From: Sphingobacterium bovisgrunnientis
GTDB lineage: Bacteria > Bacteroidota > Bacteroidia > Sphingobacteriales > Sphingobacteriaceae
Assembly: GCF_009829085.1 (NCBI RefSeq)
Contig: NZ_WUQY01000009.1
Coordinates: 42,730 to 106,729 of the forward strand
Length of the DNA stretch: 64,000 nucleotides
Direction of reading: 5' to 3'
The notes under the pieces are model-generated. The model worked only from the letters and a program-made list of their open reading frames with translations. It had not been told where the DNA came from and did not search any database. Positions 11,095 through 18,039 of the stretch are shown here, piece by piece. How positions within the stretch are numbered: position 1 is the stretch's first letter; every line of letters starts with the position of its first letter. The position numbers and the translations under genes were made by a program.

Positions 11095-12456
11095 TTATAG
11101 CTTAAATTTTGCAAGTTTACCTTTTAATTCCTCTTCCGAGACGCCTATTTTCTGTGCTGTCTGAACGATGTCTCCCCCATTTTTATTCAATTTATGTGTA
11201 ATGAATTTCTCCTCTGCGAAATTCAAAAAGTCTGCATACGTTTCCATTCTATCCATATCAATCATCGAGGAACCAGATACTTTTGAATTGTGCGTCGAAA
11301 CTGAAGGATTAGCAAATATATTCACATCAGAATCTGTAATTTCTTTACCACTCAAAATGATCAAACGTTCTACCATATTGCGCAATTCACGAATATTACC
11401 TGTCCATGGCAGAGCTTGTAAAGCTTTCATGGCATCCGTAGTTATAGGTTTCGTTGGAATATTATATTCCTCACATATCTCTGCACAAAACGTCGATGCC
11501 AAAGTCGGAATATCATCACGACGCTCCGCTAATGAAGGAACATGAATCAGAATTACACTCAATCGGTGGTATAAGTCCATACGGAAATTACCCGCATCGA
11601 TTTCTTTTAGCAAATCCTTATTTGTCGCAGCAATAACACGTACATCTACCGAAATTTCTTTCTCACCTCCTACACGCGTGATTTTATTCTCTTGTAAAGC
11701 ACGCAACACCTTAGCCTGTGCCGAAAGGCTCATATCGCCTATCTCATCTAAAAATAATGTTCCGCCACTTGCCTGTTCAAACTTACCAATACGTTGTTTT
11801 ACAGCAGAAGTAAAAGAACCTTTTTCGTGACCGAATAGTTCAGATTCAATCAATTCCGAAGGAATAGCAGCACAGTTCACCTCTATCAAAGGTGCAGAAG
11901 AGCGATTAGATTTTTCATGCAACCATCTTGCAACTAACTCCTTACCTGACCCATTTGCTCCAGTAATTAAAACGCGTGCATCTGTTGGTGCCACTTTATC
12001 AATGCTGTCTTTGATTAATGAAATTCCGTGTGAATCCCCTAATATTTCTTTTGTTTTTGAAACTTTACGCTTTAAGACTTTTGTTTCTTTGACCAAAGTT
12101 CCTTTTTCCAATGCATTGCGAACCGTAATAAGTAAGCGATTCAAATCCAAAGGCTTTTCTAGAAAATCAAAAGCGCCTTTTCGCGCAGCCTCTACAGCAG
12201 TTTCAATTGTTCCGTGGCCAGAAATCATGATAATCGGCACGTCAGAAAATTCCTTAGCAGCGCTAAGAACTTCCATACCGTCCATTTTATTCATTTTGAT
12301 ATCACAAAGAACAAGATCAATCTTCTCCTTCTTTAATATTTCCAAACCATCGGCTCCATTATCAACATCCAATACTTTATAATCTTCATATTCCAAGATA
12401 TCACGAAGAGAACTGCGTATCGGTCTTTCGTCATCAATAATTAAAACTGTTGCCAT
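11095..12456 (-). CDS. NtrC-type response regulator (receiver, AAA+ domain, Fis-like HTH)
   Basis: The receiver domain (residues 1-115) has DD at 8-9, phospho-acceptor Asp52 (VLCDIKM) and the conserved Lys101. The AAA+ domain follows, with Walker A GANGSGKE (166-173), Walker B GGTLFLDEIGD (231-241) and the sensor stretch RVIAATNKDL. The short C-terminal HTH (NGGDIVQTAQKIGVSEEELKG) resembles Fis. The sigma54-contact loop, usually GAFTGA, reads GSFTSA at about 213-218, so sigma54 activation is uncertain. No histidine kinase gene is adjacent. The rnpB gene lies just upstream on the same strand. Family call is firm; target genes are unknown. Confidence 0.9.
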   Translation of the reverse strand: MATVLIIDDERPIRSSLRDILEYEDYKVLDVDNGADGLEILKKEKIDLVLCDIKMNKMDGMEVLSAAKEFSDVPIIMISGHGTIETAVEAARKGAFDFLEKPLDLNRLLITVRNALEKGTLVKETKVLKRKVSKTKEILGDSHGISLIKDSIDKVAPTDARVLITGANGSGKELVARWLHEKSNRSSAPLIEVNCAAIPSELIESELFGHEKGSFTSAVKQRIGKFEQASGGTLFLDEIGDMSLSAQAKVLRALQENKITRVGGEKEISVDVRVIAATNKDLLKEIDAGNFRMDLYHRLSVILIHVPSLAERRDDIPTLASTFCAEICEEYNIPTKPITTDAMKALQALPWTGNIRELRNMVERLIILSGKEITDSDVNIFANPSVSTHNSKVSGSSMIDMDRMETYADFLNFAEEKFITHKLNKNGGDIVQTAQKIGVSEEELKGKLAKFKL

Positions 12457-12516
12457 AGTGTTTATGTATAATTTGATTGGTCAACAAAATAAGAAAATAA
12501 GAGAGAAAAACAAAAA

Positions 12517-12894
12517 GAAGCAAACCTTGTAAGCCGGGTTCTGTATCCTTGAGTAAGGATTTCTATCATTTATCTAGGCTTGCACTCGCGCACAAGCTCC
12601 ATCAACCTACCCATTGCGAGCTTTCCGAAGAAAAAAGAACGAGCAGCCCTTGACTCTCGCAACCTATTTGGTTTTTCAACACACGAGGTTTACCGTAATG
12701 TATGTTACCATACAAGACCGTGAGCTCTTACCTCACGTTTTCACCCTTACCCTGCGCGAACGCTTGGCGGTATATTCTCTGTGGCACTTTCTGTCTACCC
12801 ATATGGCATCCTTCCCGTTAGGAAGCGTGTTGCTCTATGTTGCCCGGACTTTCCTCTCTCCCATTACAGGACAGCGATAGAACCAGTTTGCTTC
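12517..12894 (-). ncRNA. rnpB: RNase P RNA, bacterial type A
   Basis: Read on the minus strand, the 5' portion contains GAGGAAAGTCCGGGC (the conserved P4-side sequence), and the 3' portion contains ACAGAACCCGGCTTACA, the other conserved half. The ends pair as helix P1: GAAGCAAAC at 12894-12886 with GTTTGCTTC at 12525-12517. The RNA is about 378 bases, the normal size for this class, and is followed by T-rich sequence (CTTTTTGTTTTT). It is the catalytic subunit for tRNA 5' maturation. Exact ends are inferred from P1 pairing. Open frames that cross this region on the plus strand are not genes. Confidence 0.95.
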
Positions 12895-12899
12895 AGCTG

Positions 12900-12907
12900 C
12901 AAAGGTA
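12900..12907 (-). promoter_or_regulatory. -7 promoter element of rnpB
   Basis: TACCTTTG on the minus strand matches TAnnTTTG exactly, with its final G five bases upstream of the first paired base of RNase P helix P1. This fits transcription starting at or very near the mature 5' end. No clear TTTG lies at the -33 distance. Confidence 0.65.
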
Positions 12908-13006
12908 ATGGATTATTTGGATTAGAATTGGCTATATGTAGAAATTATATTTTTATTCTTTGTTTAAATCTTTCCTTATGCCAAGTTTTTTGCTTAAATT
13001 TTGTAA

Positions 13007-13014
13007 TAGATTTG
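13007..13014 (+). promoter_or_regulatory. Candidate -7 element upstream of the DoxX gene
   Basis: TAGATTTG matches TAnnTTTG and lies 45 bases before the DoxX ATG. No good -33 TTTG is seen at 19 bases. Confidence 0.35.
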
Positions 13015-13059
13015 AAAATAATTTTTTTGAATAAAAAAGCTAACCGCAATACTAAAACA

Positions 13060-13434
13060 ATGAGAATATTTAAGTTTATTGTCTGCTTATTAGCTGGACT
13101 AATGTTTATCAATGCTGGATTGAATAAACTATTTCATTACATACCTACACCCGAATTAAGTGAAGAGTTGACAAAAGTGAATGAAGCTTTTGGAACGATA
13201 GAATGGCTAATGCCATTAATAGCAATTGTAGAGATTCTGGGAGGTGTGTTATTGATAATTCCTAAAACAAGAGCTTTAGGCGCAATTGTATTATTCCCTA
13301 TTATGGTCGGTATTATGCTACAACATATCTATTATGCCCCTGAAGGATTACCTATGGCTGGTGCATTTTTGCTTGTCATCCTATGGGTAATCATTGACAA
13401 TAGAAATAAATACCTCACGTTAATAGAGAAATAA
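13060..13434 (+). CDS. DoxX-like small membrane protein
   Basis: A 124-residue protein with four hydrophobic segments (about residues 4-20, 48-66, 71-87, 98-113). It has the DoxX-type opening with LMFINAGLNKLFHY and the central EILGGVLLIIPKTRALGA. DoxX-family proteins are small inner-membrane proteins of largely unclear role, some linked to redox or sulfur metabolism. The ATG at 13060 is chosen because the frame upstream runs through the rnpB region, while this start gives a basic N-terminus directly before the first helix. It heads a tight four-gene run (gaps of 21, 8 and 6 bases). Confidence 0.8.
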   Translation: MRIFKFIVCLLAGLMFINAGLNKLFHYIPTPELSEELTKVNEAFGTIEWLMPLIAIVEILGGVLLIIPKTRALGAIVLFPIMVGIMLQHIYYAPEGLPMAGAFLLVILWVIIDNRNKYLTLIEK

Positions 13435-13455
13435 CTATATATAAACTTAATTATT

Positions 13456-13899
13456 ATGGCAAAAGTTCATTCCTATCTTAATTTCAACGGAAATTGCGAA
13501 GAAGCATTCAATTTCTACAAAGGTGTTTTTAATACTGAATTTACTGGTATATATCGATTTGGTGATATGCCCGAAGATCCTAGTTATACAGTTCCTGAAG
13601 CAGATAAAAACAAAATAATGCATGTCGGTTTACCTTTAAACGAGTACAGTACGCTTATGGGATCTGATTGTTTGGAAACTTTTGGACAAAAAGCTGTCAC
13701 GGGAACAACAACTTACGTTATGCTAGATGTTGATACAGCAGAAGAAGCACATAAATTATACAATTCACTTTCGGTGAATGCTCAGAATATGGAAATGCCT
13801 CTAGGTGATGTATTTTTTGCGGAATTATTTTCTTCATTCACTGATCAATTCGGAATAGCTTGGATGATTCATTTTGAAGGAAATAGAAAATTTGAATAA
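13456..13899 (+). CDS. VOC-superfamily protein, PhnB-like
   Basis: A 147-residue two-module beta-alpha-beta-beta-beta protein of the glyoxalase/bleomycin-resistance fold. The N-terminus AKVHSYLNFNGNCEEAFNFY is typical of PhnB-like proteins, as are KIMHVGLPL and the closing FGIAWMIHF. Enzymatic activity cannot be assigned; members of this subgroup are mostly uncharacterised. It is second in a run with DoxX, DUF1697 and SRPBCC genes. Confidence 0.8.
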   Translation: MAKVHSYLNFNGNCEEAFNFYKGVFNTEFTGIYRFGDMPEDPSYTVPEADKNKIMHVGLPLNEYSTLMGSDCLETFGQKAVTGTTTYVMLDVDTAEEAHKLYNSLSVNAQNMEMPLGDVFFAELFSSFTDQFGIAWMIHFEGNRKFE

Positions 13900-13907
13900 G
13901 TAATCTA

Positions 13908-14447
13908 ATGGAAACTTTCATTATTTTACTACGTGCAGTAAATGTTGCTGGAAAAAATACCATCAAGATGGCCGAATTAAAAAGTCATCTTGAAAAAGCT
14001 AATTTTCACAATGTCAAAACGTATATCCAAAGTGGTAATATTATTCTTCAATCAGATTTATCAGCTCCGGATATTATATTGAAAGTTCAACAAATTATTA
14101 GTGAGCAGTTTGGGTTTAGCGTACATGTTTTTGTGCTGACTACAGATTCATTGCAGCACATTTTACATAATAATCCATTTCAATATGGTGAAGAAGGAAA
14201 TCGTATATTTATAACTTTACTAGATAAAAAACCAGATTCTTCGGATTTAGACAAATTAGCTCGTATTGATATAAGTGACGAAAAATACGAAATCAAAGAT
14301 GACGTTTTTTATTTTTACGTTCCGCAAGGAATGGCAAATTCCAAACTTTCTAATCCATTTATCGAACAGAAATTAAAAGTGGTTTCGACAGGTCGAAACT
14401 TAAACACAATGCTCAAATTAAGCGAGCTTGCCTACCAATTGAACTAA
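13908..14447 (+). CDS. DUF1697-family protein
   Basis: A 179-residue soluble protein with the family opening FIILLRAVNVAGKNTIKMAEL and the conserved NVKTYIQSGNIIL segment, ending with TGRNLNTMLKLSEL. DUF1697 proteins are widespread single-domain proteins of unknown function. It begins 8 bases after the VOC gene and ends 6 bases before the SRPBCC gene, so it is part of one transcript. No membrane segment or signal peptide is visible. Confidence 0.88.
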   Translation: METFIILLRAVNVAGKNTIKMAELKSHLEKANFHNVKTYIQSGNIILQSDLSAPDIILKVQQIISEQFGFSVHVFVLTTDSLQHILHNNPFQYGEEGNRIFITLLDKKPDSSDLDKLARIDISDEKYEIKDDVFYFYVPQGMANSKLSNPFIEQKLKVVSTGRNLNTMLKLSELAYQLN

Positions 14448-14453
14448 AATGTT

Positions 14454-14972
14454 ATGAAGATTTTAAAAAATGTACTTATCGCAATTTTTGCTCTTGTGGC
14501 AATTGTACTCCTCATTGCTGCTGTTTTGCCGAAAACTTTTCACGCGGGAAGTGAATTAATTATCAATAGGAGCTCCAACGAGGTATTTGATTACGTCAAA
14601 CAGATCAAAAAACAAGGAGAATATGACAATTGGTCACGTCAAGACCCTAATATTCAAAAAGAATATAGCGGTGAAGATGGAACTGTTGGCTTTACGTACA
14701 CATGGAAAAGTGATAAAGTCGGTGATGGAAAGCAAGTAATCACCAATGTGGTGGAAGGAAAACGCGTAGAAATGGATTTATATTTTAACGGCGAGGGTGA
14801 AGCCAACAAATCCTTCATCGCAGTAGATTCTATCGCGCACAATCAAAGCAAAGTAACTTGGGAAATAGACGGAAAAATTCCTTTTCCATTCAATATTTTC
14901 ACGTTATTCTACGATATGAACGAAGATTTCAAACAAGGATTAGTCAACATGAAGGCTAATTTAGAACAATAA
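14454..14972 (+). CDS. Membrane-anchored SRPBCC (polyketide cyclase-like) protein
   Basis: A 172-residue protein with one N-terminal hydrophobic helix (about residues 6-25, NVLIAIFALVAIVLLIAAVL), followed by an SRPBCC-type START-like domain with SELIINRSSNEVFDYVKQIK, the central GTVGFTYTWKS and a final long helix NEDFKQGLVNMKANLEQ. The fold binds hydrophobic ligands in a central cavity; the ligand is unknown. It is last in the DoxX-VOC-DUF1697 run and is followed at once by a bidirectional terminator. Confidence 0.78.
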   Translation: MKILKNVLIAIFALVAIVLLIAAVLPKTFHAGSELIINRSSNEVFDYVKQIKKQGEYDNWSRQDPNIQKEYSGEDGTVGFTYTWKSDKVGDGKQVITNVVEGKRVEMDLYFNGEGEANKSFIAVDSIAHNQSKVTWEIDGKIPFPFNIFTLFYDMNEDFKQGLVNMKANLEQ

Positions 14973-15003
14973 ATCGAAGAGGGAATCTCTTCGATTTATT
15001 TTG
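14968..15003. terminator. Bidirectional terminator overlapping two stop codons
   Basis: A perfect 14-bp stem (14968-14981 with 14987-15000) has a GGAAT loop. One arm contains the stop of the SRPBCC gene and the other the stop of the converging HopJ-like gene. Confidence 0.9.
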
Positions 15004-15331
15004 CGGAAAGAACATCATTATCAAATTGAACAGCATCCCAACCATTAGCCATGAATTGGCGAATATTTTGATGATCTGTACCTTCTGGTGTCGACAATAC
15101 CGCATCATAATGTTCTGCAAAAAGGCTTAAAGTTTGTTCTTTAGTCAATTTGTTCAATTCTGCAAAAAAAAGAACACGGGCACTACCTTGATTTTCTGAC
15201 GCTGAATTTTGCTGCGTACCATTTGTAAATGCAGAAGCCGTGTAATTGTAGTTTTCTTCTATGTGAGCCAAAACATCTTTGAATACTATTTGTTTTGATT
15301 CTAATTGTTGTAATAATTCGTTCAAAGTCAT
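14996..15331 (-). CDS. HopJ type III effector-like protein
   Basis: A 111-residue soluble protein matching the HopJ family in its opening MTLNELLQQLESKQIVFKDV, IEENYNYTASAFTNG, GSARVLFFAELNKLT and DHQNIRQFMANGWDAVQF. Despite the family name, such proteins are common in free-living bacteria with no type III system, and their role is unknown. The start is taken at the ATG at 15331 because homology begins there; the longer frame (to 15397) adds 22 residues that read through the divergent neighbour. A perfect TATATTTG promoter element ends three bases before this ATG. Confidence 0.78.
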   Translation of the reverse strand: MTLNELLQQLESKQIVFKDVLAHIEENYNYTASAFTNGTQQNSASENQGSARVLFFAELNKLTKEQTLSLFAEHYDAVLSTPEGTDHQNIRQFMANGWDAVQFDNDVLSAK

Positions 15332-15334
15332 AAA

Positions 15335-15342
15335 CAAATATA
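15335..15342 (-). promoter_or_regulatory. -7 element for the HopJ-like gene, possibly leaderless
   Basis: TATATTTG on the minus strand matches TAnnTTTG exactly, with only TTT between it and the ATG. If used, transcription would start at or within the start codon. It lies in the 28-base gap between divergent genes. Confidence 0.45.
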
Positions 15343-15359
15343 CTTTAATTAACTGCACG

Positions 15360-15803
15360 ATGAAAAATACTTTTGTCCTTTTAAGCGCAACTCTCACCTT
15401 AATTACGCTAAGCTGCCAGAATAGCGCTGATAAAAAAGAAAGTCAGCAACAGGAAGATAGCGTTGCTGTAATTGACTCCCATACTTCCGAAAATTCTTTA
15501 GACTGGGCTGGAGTATATCAAGACACAATTCCATGCGCTGATTGCCCAGGAATACTCACCACAGTCAAGCTTTACGAAGATGGTACATACGCGTATTACG
15601 CAGAATATTTGGAGCGCAATACGACACTTCAAGATACAGGGAAATTCATGTGGCACAACAATGGTAGCGTAGTGCATTTGAAAGCGAAAGAAATAGATAC
15701 AAAGTACAAAGTTGGAGAGAATGTATTATTACAAACGGACAGTACAGGTAATATCATAGAAAGCGAAATGGCTAATCAATATTCGCTCCACAAGGTATTC
15801 TAA
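15360..15803 (+). CDS. NlpE-like lipoprotein
   Basis: A 147-residue lipoprotein with lipobox TLSCQN (Cys near residue 19), followed by a Lys/Gln/Ser-rich linker and an NlpE N-terminal-type domain. The defining motif is DTIPCADCPGILTTVKLYEDG, with a CxxC pair, and then a compact beta-barrel. In enterobacteria NlpE senses copper and surface contact through Cpx; such signalling is not known here, and copper or envelope stress is only a guess. The start at 15360 is chosen because it gives a proper signal peptide; the frame upstream runs back into the divergent HopJ-like gene. Confidence 0.82.
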   Translation: MKNTFVLLSATLTLITLSCQNSADKKESQQQEDSVAVIDSHTSENSLDWAGVYQDTIPCADCPGILTTVKLYEDGTYAYYAEYLERNTTLQDTGKFMWHNNGSVVHLKAKEIDTKYKVGENVLLQTDSTGNIIESEMANQYSLHKVF

Positions 15804-15808
15804 AATAA

Positions 15809-15834
15809 GTAGGTTGCACATATATGCAACCTAC
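15809..15834. terminator. Hairpin between converging genes
   Basis: A 10-bp perfect stem (15809-15818 with 15825-15834) has a six-base loop. The flanking T-run is weak on the plus side (CTTCGT) and better on the minus side (TTATTTTAG). Confidence 0.5.
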
Positions 15835-15868
15835 CTTCGTAATTAACTTACATTACCAAACAAAAATA

Positions 15869-16087
15869 CTATTTTTTACCGCCACGAAGAATTGCTACCA
15901 AAATCAAAATAAATACTGCAGCTCCTACAATCCACACCCAAGGTTTTGCAAACAAATCATCATCATTTTTATTAATATCTACATCTATATCAAGCCCTTT
16001 GTCTTGTGCAAATGTTTGAACCGATGTGAAAACGAACATAATTAACAACAACGATCGCTCCCATAATAAGGTGAAATACTTTTTCAT
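15869..16087 (-). CDS. Small single-pass membrane protein, 72 residues
   Basis: Family not recognised. A signal peptide ends at TFAQ (about residue 28) and an Asp/Asn-rich segment DIDVDINKNDDD follows. A single helix (about 50-67, VWIVGAAVFILILVAIL) comes before the short basic tail RGGKK. This is the same order of parts as the 58-residue protein at 10876-11052. Similar short signal-plus-helix proteins are frequent in Bacteroidota genomes and are usually annotated hypothetical. It converges with the NlpE-like gene and diverges from the AHSA1-type gene. Confidence 0.6.
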   Translation of the reverse strand: MKKYFTLLWERSLLLIMFVFTSVQTFAQDKGLDIDVDINKNDDDLFAKPWVWIVGAAVFILILVAILRGGKK

Positions 16088-16143
16088 AATGTATAATTCT
16101 TAGTTTATAATGTTTTAAAGTAAAACAGAGTACAGTACAAATT

Positions 16144-16158
16144 TGTTCTAAAAGAACA
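16144..16158. promoter_or_regulatory. 15-bp perfect palindrome upstream of the AHSA1/DUF1801 run
   Basis: TGTTCTAAAAGAACA is a perfect odd-centred palindrome located 24 bases before the ATG at 16182, beside a TTTG (16142-16145). It could be an operator or a leader hairpin. It lies in the promoter region shared with the divergent 72-residue gene. Confidence 0.35.
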
Positions 16159-16181
16159 TATAATTTTTAACAACTAACGAT

Positions 16182-16634
16182 ATGGACCAAATAATCACAG
16201 CCAAAGCATCCATCCAAATACTTAAACCAATTGAAGTAGTGTACGAAGCAATTGTAGACCCTAATAAAATGAACAAATATTTTATTGAAAGTGGAAGTGA
16301 TAGACTAGACAATAAATCTACTGTTGATTGGAAGTTTCCAGAATTTGACGATATATTTCCTGTGGAAGGACAAATCGTCCAACCATACGATTACATTTCA
16401 TTTGATTGGAGTGGTGGTGATCCTGATATGCTAGTCGAAATATTTCTTGAAAAAACTTCGCCTATGACAACCGTAGTTCGAGTCAAAGAAGGTAAATTTA
16501 ATCCAGATGAAGAAGGTACCAAACAGGCTATAGGACAGACAGAAGGTTGGGCAAACTTTCTCGCATGCCTAAAGGCTTATTTGGAATATGGAGTAAATCT
16601 TCGTCAAGGAGCTTTCGATTTTATGAAACATTAA
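16182..16634 (+). CDS. SRPBCC/AHSA1-family protein
   Basis: A 150-residue single START-like domain related to the C-terminal domain of activator of Hsp90 ATPase. Features are the opening ITAKASIQILKPIEVVYEAI, the mid-domain YDYISFDWSGG and the C-terminal helix QTEGWANFLACLKAYLEYG, the usual AHSA1 ending. It is soluble with no signal peptide. Bacterial members bind small hydrophobic ligands or are uncharacterised; no substrate is evident. It is first of four genes on the same strand with gaps of 6, 3 and 34 bases, so an operon is likely. Confidence 0.82.
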   Translation: MDQIITAKASIQILKPIEVVYEAIVDPNKMNKYFIESGSDRLDNKSTVDWKFPEFDDIFPVEGQIVQPYDYISFDWSGGDPDMLVEIFLEKTSPMTTVVRVKEGKFNPDEEGTKQAIGQTEGWANFLACLKAYLEYGVNLRQGAFDFMKH

Positions 16635-16640
16635 ACGGTA

Positions 16641-17570
16641 ATGAATACTGAATTTGAAAATATTGATGCTTATATCGCTTTTCAGGAATATGAAAGACAG
16701 GCAAAACTGCATGAGTTGCGATCAATAATCGCTGGAATAGTACCAATCGAGACCAAAGAAACAATTTCATATGGAATGCCAACGTATAAATTTAATGGCA
16801 ATCTGATACATTTTGGACAATTCAAAAAACACATTGGGATTTATCCCGGACCTGATGCTATTGAAGCTTTTAAAGATCAACTTTCATGTTATAAAACTTC
16901 TAAAGGAGCAATACAAATCCCAAATGAAGTCCCGTTGAAAAGAAAGCTCATAGAATCCATTGTACTTTTTAATGTTAATCTATTAAAAGATAAAAAAAGT
17001 CCAAATTGGACTGCTTATCGCGGGCAGTGGGAAGAGTTGTACGAAAAGATGGCACAATTGATTCAAAAAACCAGCCTTAAAAAGGAAATTAAATGGGGCA
17101 TGGATATTTATACGTATGAGGGCAAAAATGTTGTCGGCTGGGCTGGTTTTAAACATTTTTTCTCCATTTGGTTTTACAATGGGGTGTTTTTAGCTGATCC
17201 TTACAAAGTTTTAGTGGCTGCGACAGAAGGAAAAACAAAATCTTTGCGGCAATGGCGTTTACAAGAAAGTACTCCATTTGATGAGGATAAAATTTTAGAA
17301 TATATTAACGATAGCATACAAACGATTGTGGATGGAAAGTTTATTCCTATCGAAAGAAAAATATTAGAGCCAATAGGGATTTTAAAAGAAGAATTAGTGA
17401 ATAATTCAGATCTCAACAAAGCTTTTAATGCTTTGACTACTGGGCGTCAGAAAGAATACATTCAATATATCAATGAAGCCAAACTAGATAAAACAAAAGC
17501 ATCTCGCCTAGAAAAAATTGCTCCGATGATTTTATCTGGGAAGGGTCTTCATGATAAATACAAACTTTAA
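16641..17570 (+). CDS. DUF1801-DUF1801-YdeI (OmdA-like) fusion protein
   Basis: A 309-residue protein with three modules. Residues about 1-115 form a DUF1801 unit (ETISYGMPTYKFNGNLIHFG, FKKHIGIYPGPDAIEAF). Residues about 122-230 form a second DUF1801 unit (EIKWGMDIYTYEGKNVVGWA, FKHFFSIWFYNGVFLADP). The last 70 residues match the YdeI/OmdA C-terminal module (NALTTGRQKEYIQYINEAK, then SRLEKIAP). YdeI-like proteins normally have one DUF1801 unit plus this tail, so the extra N-terminal unit is unusual. Function is unknown. It sits 6 bases after one AHSA1 gene and 3 bases before another. Confidence 0.82.
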   Translation: MNTEFENIDAYIAFQEYERQAKLHELRSIIAGIVPIETKETISYGMPTYKFNGNLIHFGQFKKHIGIYPGPDAIEAFKDQLSCYKTSKGAIQIPNEVPLKRKLIESIVLFNVNLLKDKKSPNWTAYRGQWEELYEKMAQLIQKTSLKKEIKWGMDIYTYEGKNVVGWAGFKHFFSIWFYNGVFLADPYKVLVAATEGKTKSLRQWRLQESTPFDEDKILEYINDSIQTIVDGKFIPIERKILEPIGILKEELVNNSDLNKAFNALTTGRQKEYIQYINEAKLDKTKASRLEKIAPMILSGKGLHDKYKL

Positions 17571-17573
17571 AAA

Positions 17574-18005
17574 ATGGAAAAGCAATTGATACATATTGAA
17601 ACCGAAATTAATGCGCCATTAAAAACAGTATGGGATTACTATAATAATCCCGAATCGATCACGAAATGGAATCAAGCAAGTCCAGATTGGCATTGTCCAT
17701 TATCTTCTAACGATTTGCGCATTGGTGGTAGATTTAAAAATAGAATGGAAGCTAAAGATGGTAGCTTTGGGTTTGACTTTGAAGGTGAGTATTTGGATGT
17801 AATCCCCAATCAAAAAATTGTTTACAAAATGGATGATGACAGAAGAGTCTTTATTAATTTTCAACATCAATCAAATAAAACCACAATAATTATTGACTTC
17901 GAAGCGGAAAACATGAATTCTGTAGAAATGCAAAAGGAAGGTTGGCAAGCCATATTAAACAGTTTCAAATCGTTCGTAGAGCATACATCTGAAGGTATTG
18001 ATTGA
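17574..18005 (+). CDS. SRPBCC/AHSA1-family protein
   Basis: A 143-residue AHSA1-type START-like domain, opening with HIETEINAPLKTVWDYYNNP and ITKWNQASPDWHCP, with GGRFKNRMEAKDGSFGFDFEG in the middle and a closing helix MQKEGWQAILNSFKSFVEH. It is clearly related to, but not a near-identical copy of, the gene at 16182. It is soluble with no signal peptide. Its ATG is 3 bases after the fusion gene's stop, which implies translational coupling. Ligand and role are unknown. Confidence 0.85.
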   Translation: MEKQLIHIETEINAPLKTVWDYYNNPESITKWNQASPDWHCPLSSNDLRIGGRFKNRMEAKDGSFGFDFEGEYLDVIPNQKIVYKMDDDRRVFINFQHQSNKTTIIIDFEAENMNSVEMQKEGWQAILNSFKSFVEHTSEGID

Positions 18006-18039
18006 ATTTAAAAACGCGACTAATCTTAATTGCTAAAGA

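Noticed and set aside
11168..12382. Open frames of 125 and 126 codons opposite the NtrC-type gene
   Set aside because: They mirror the codon pattern of a strongly conserved gene on the other strand and show no domain or signal.
12614..12880. Open frame of 88 codons on the plus strand, and the 5' extension of the DoxX frame back to 12781
   Set aside because: Both lie across the RNase P RNA gene, whose conserved sequences and end pairing are clear. The frames have no family match in that part.
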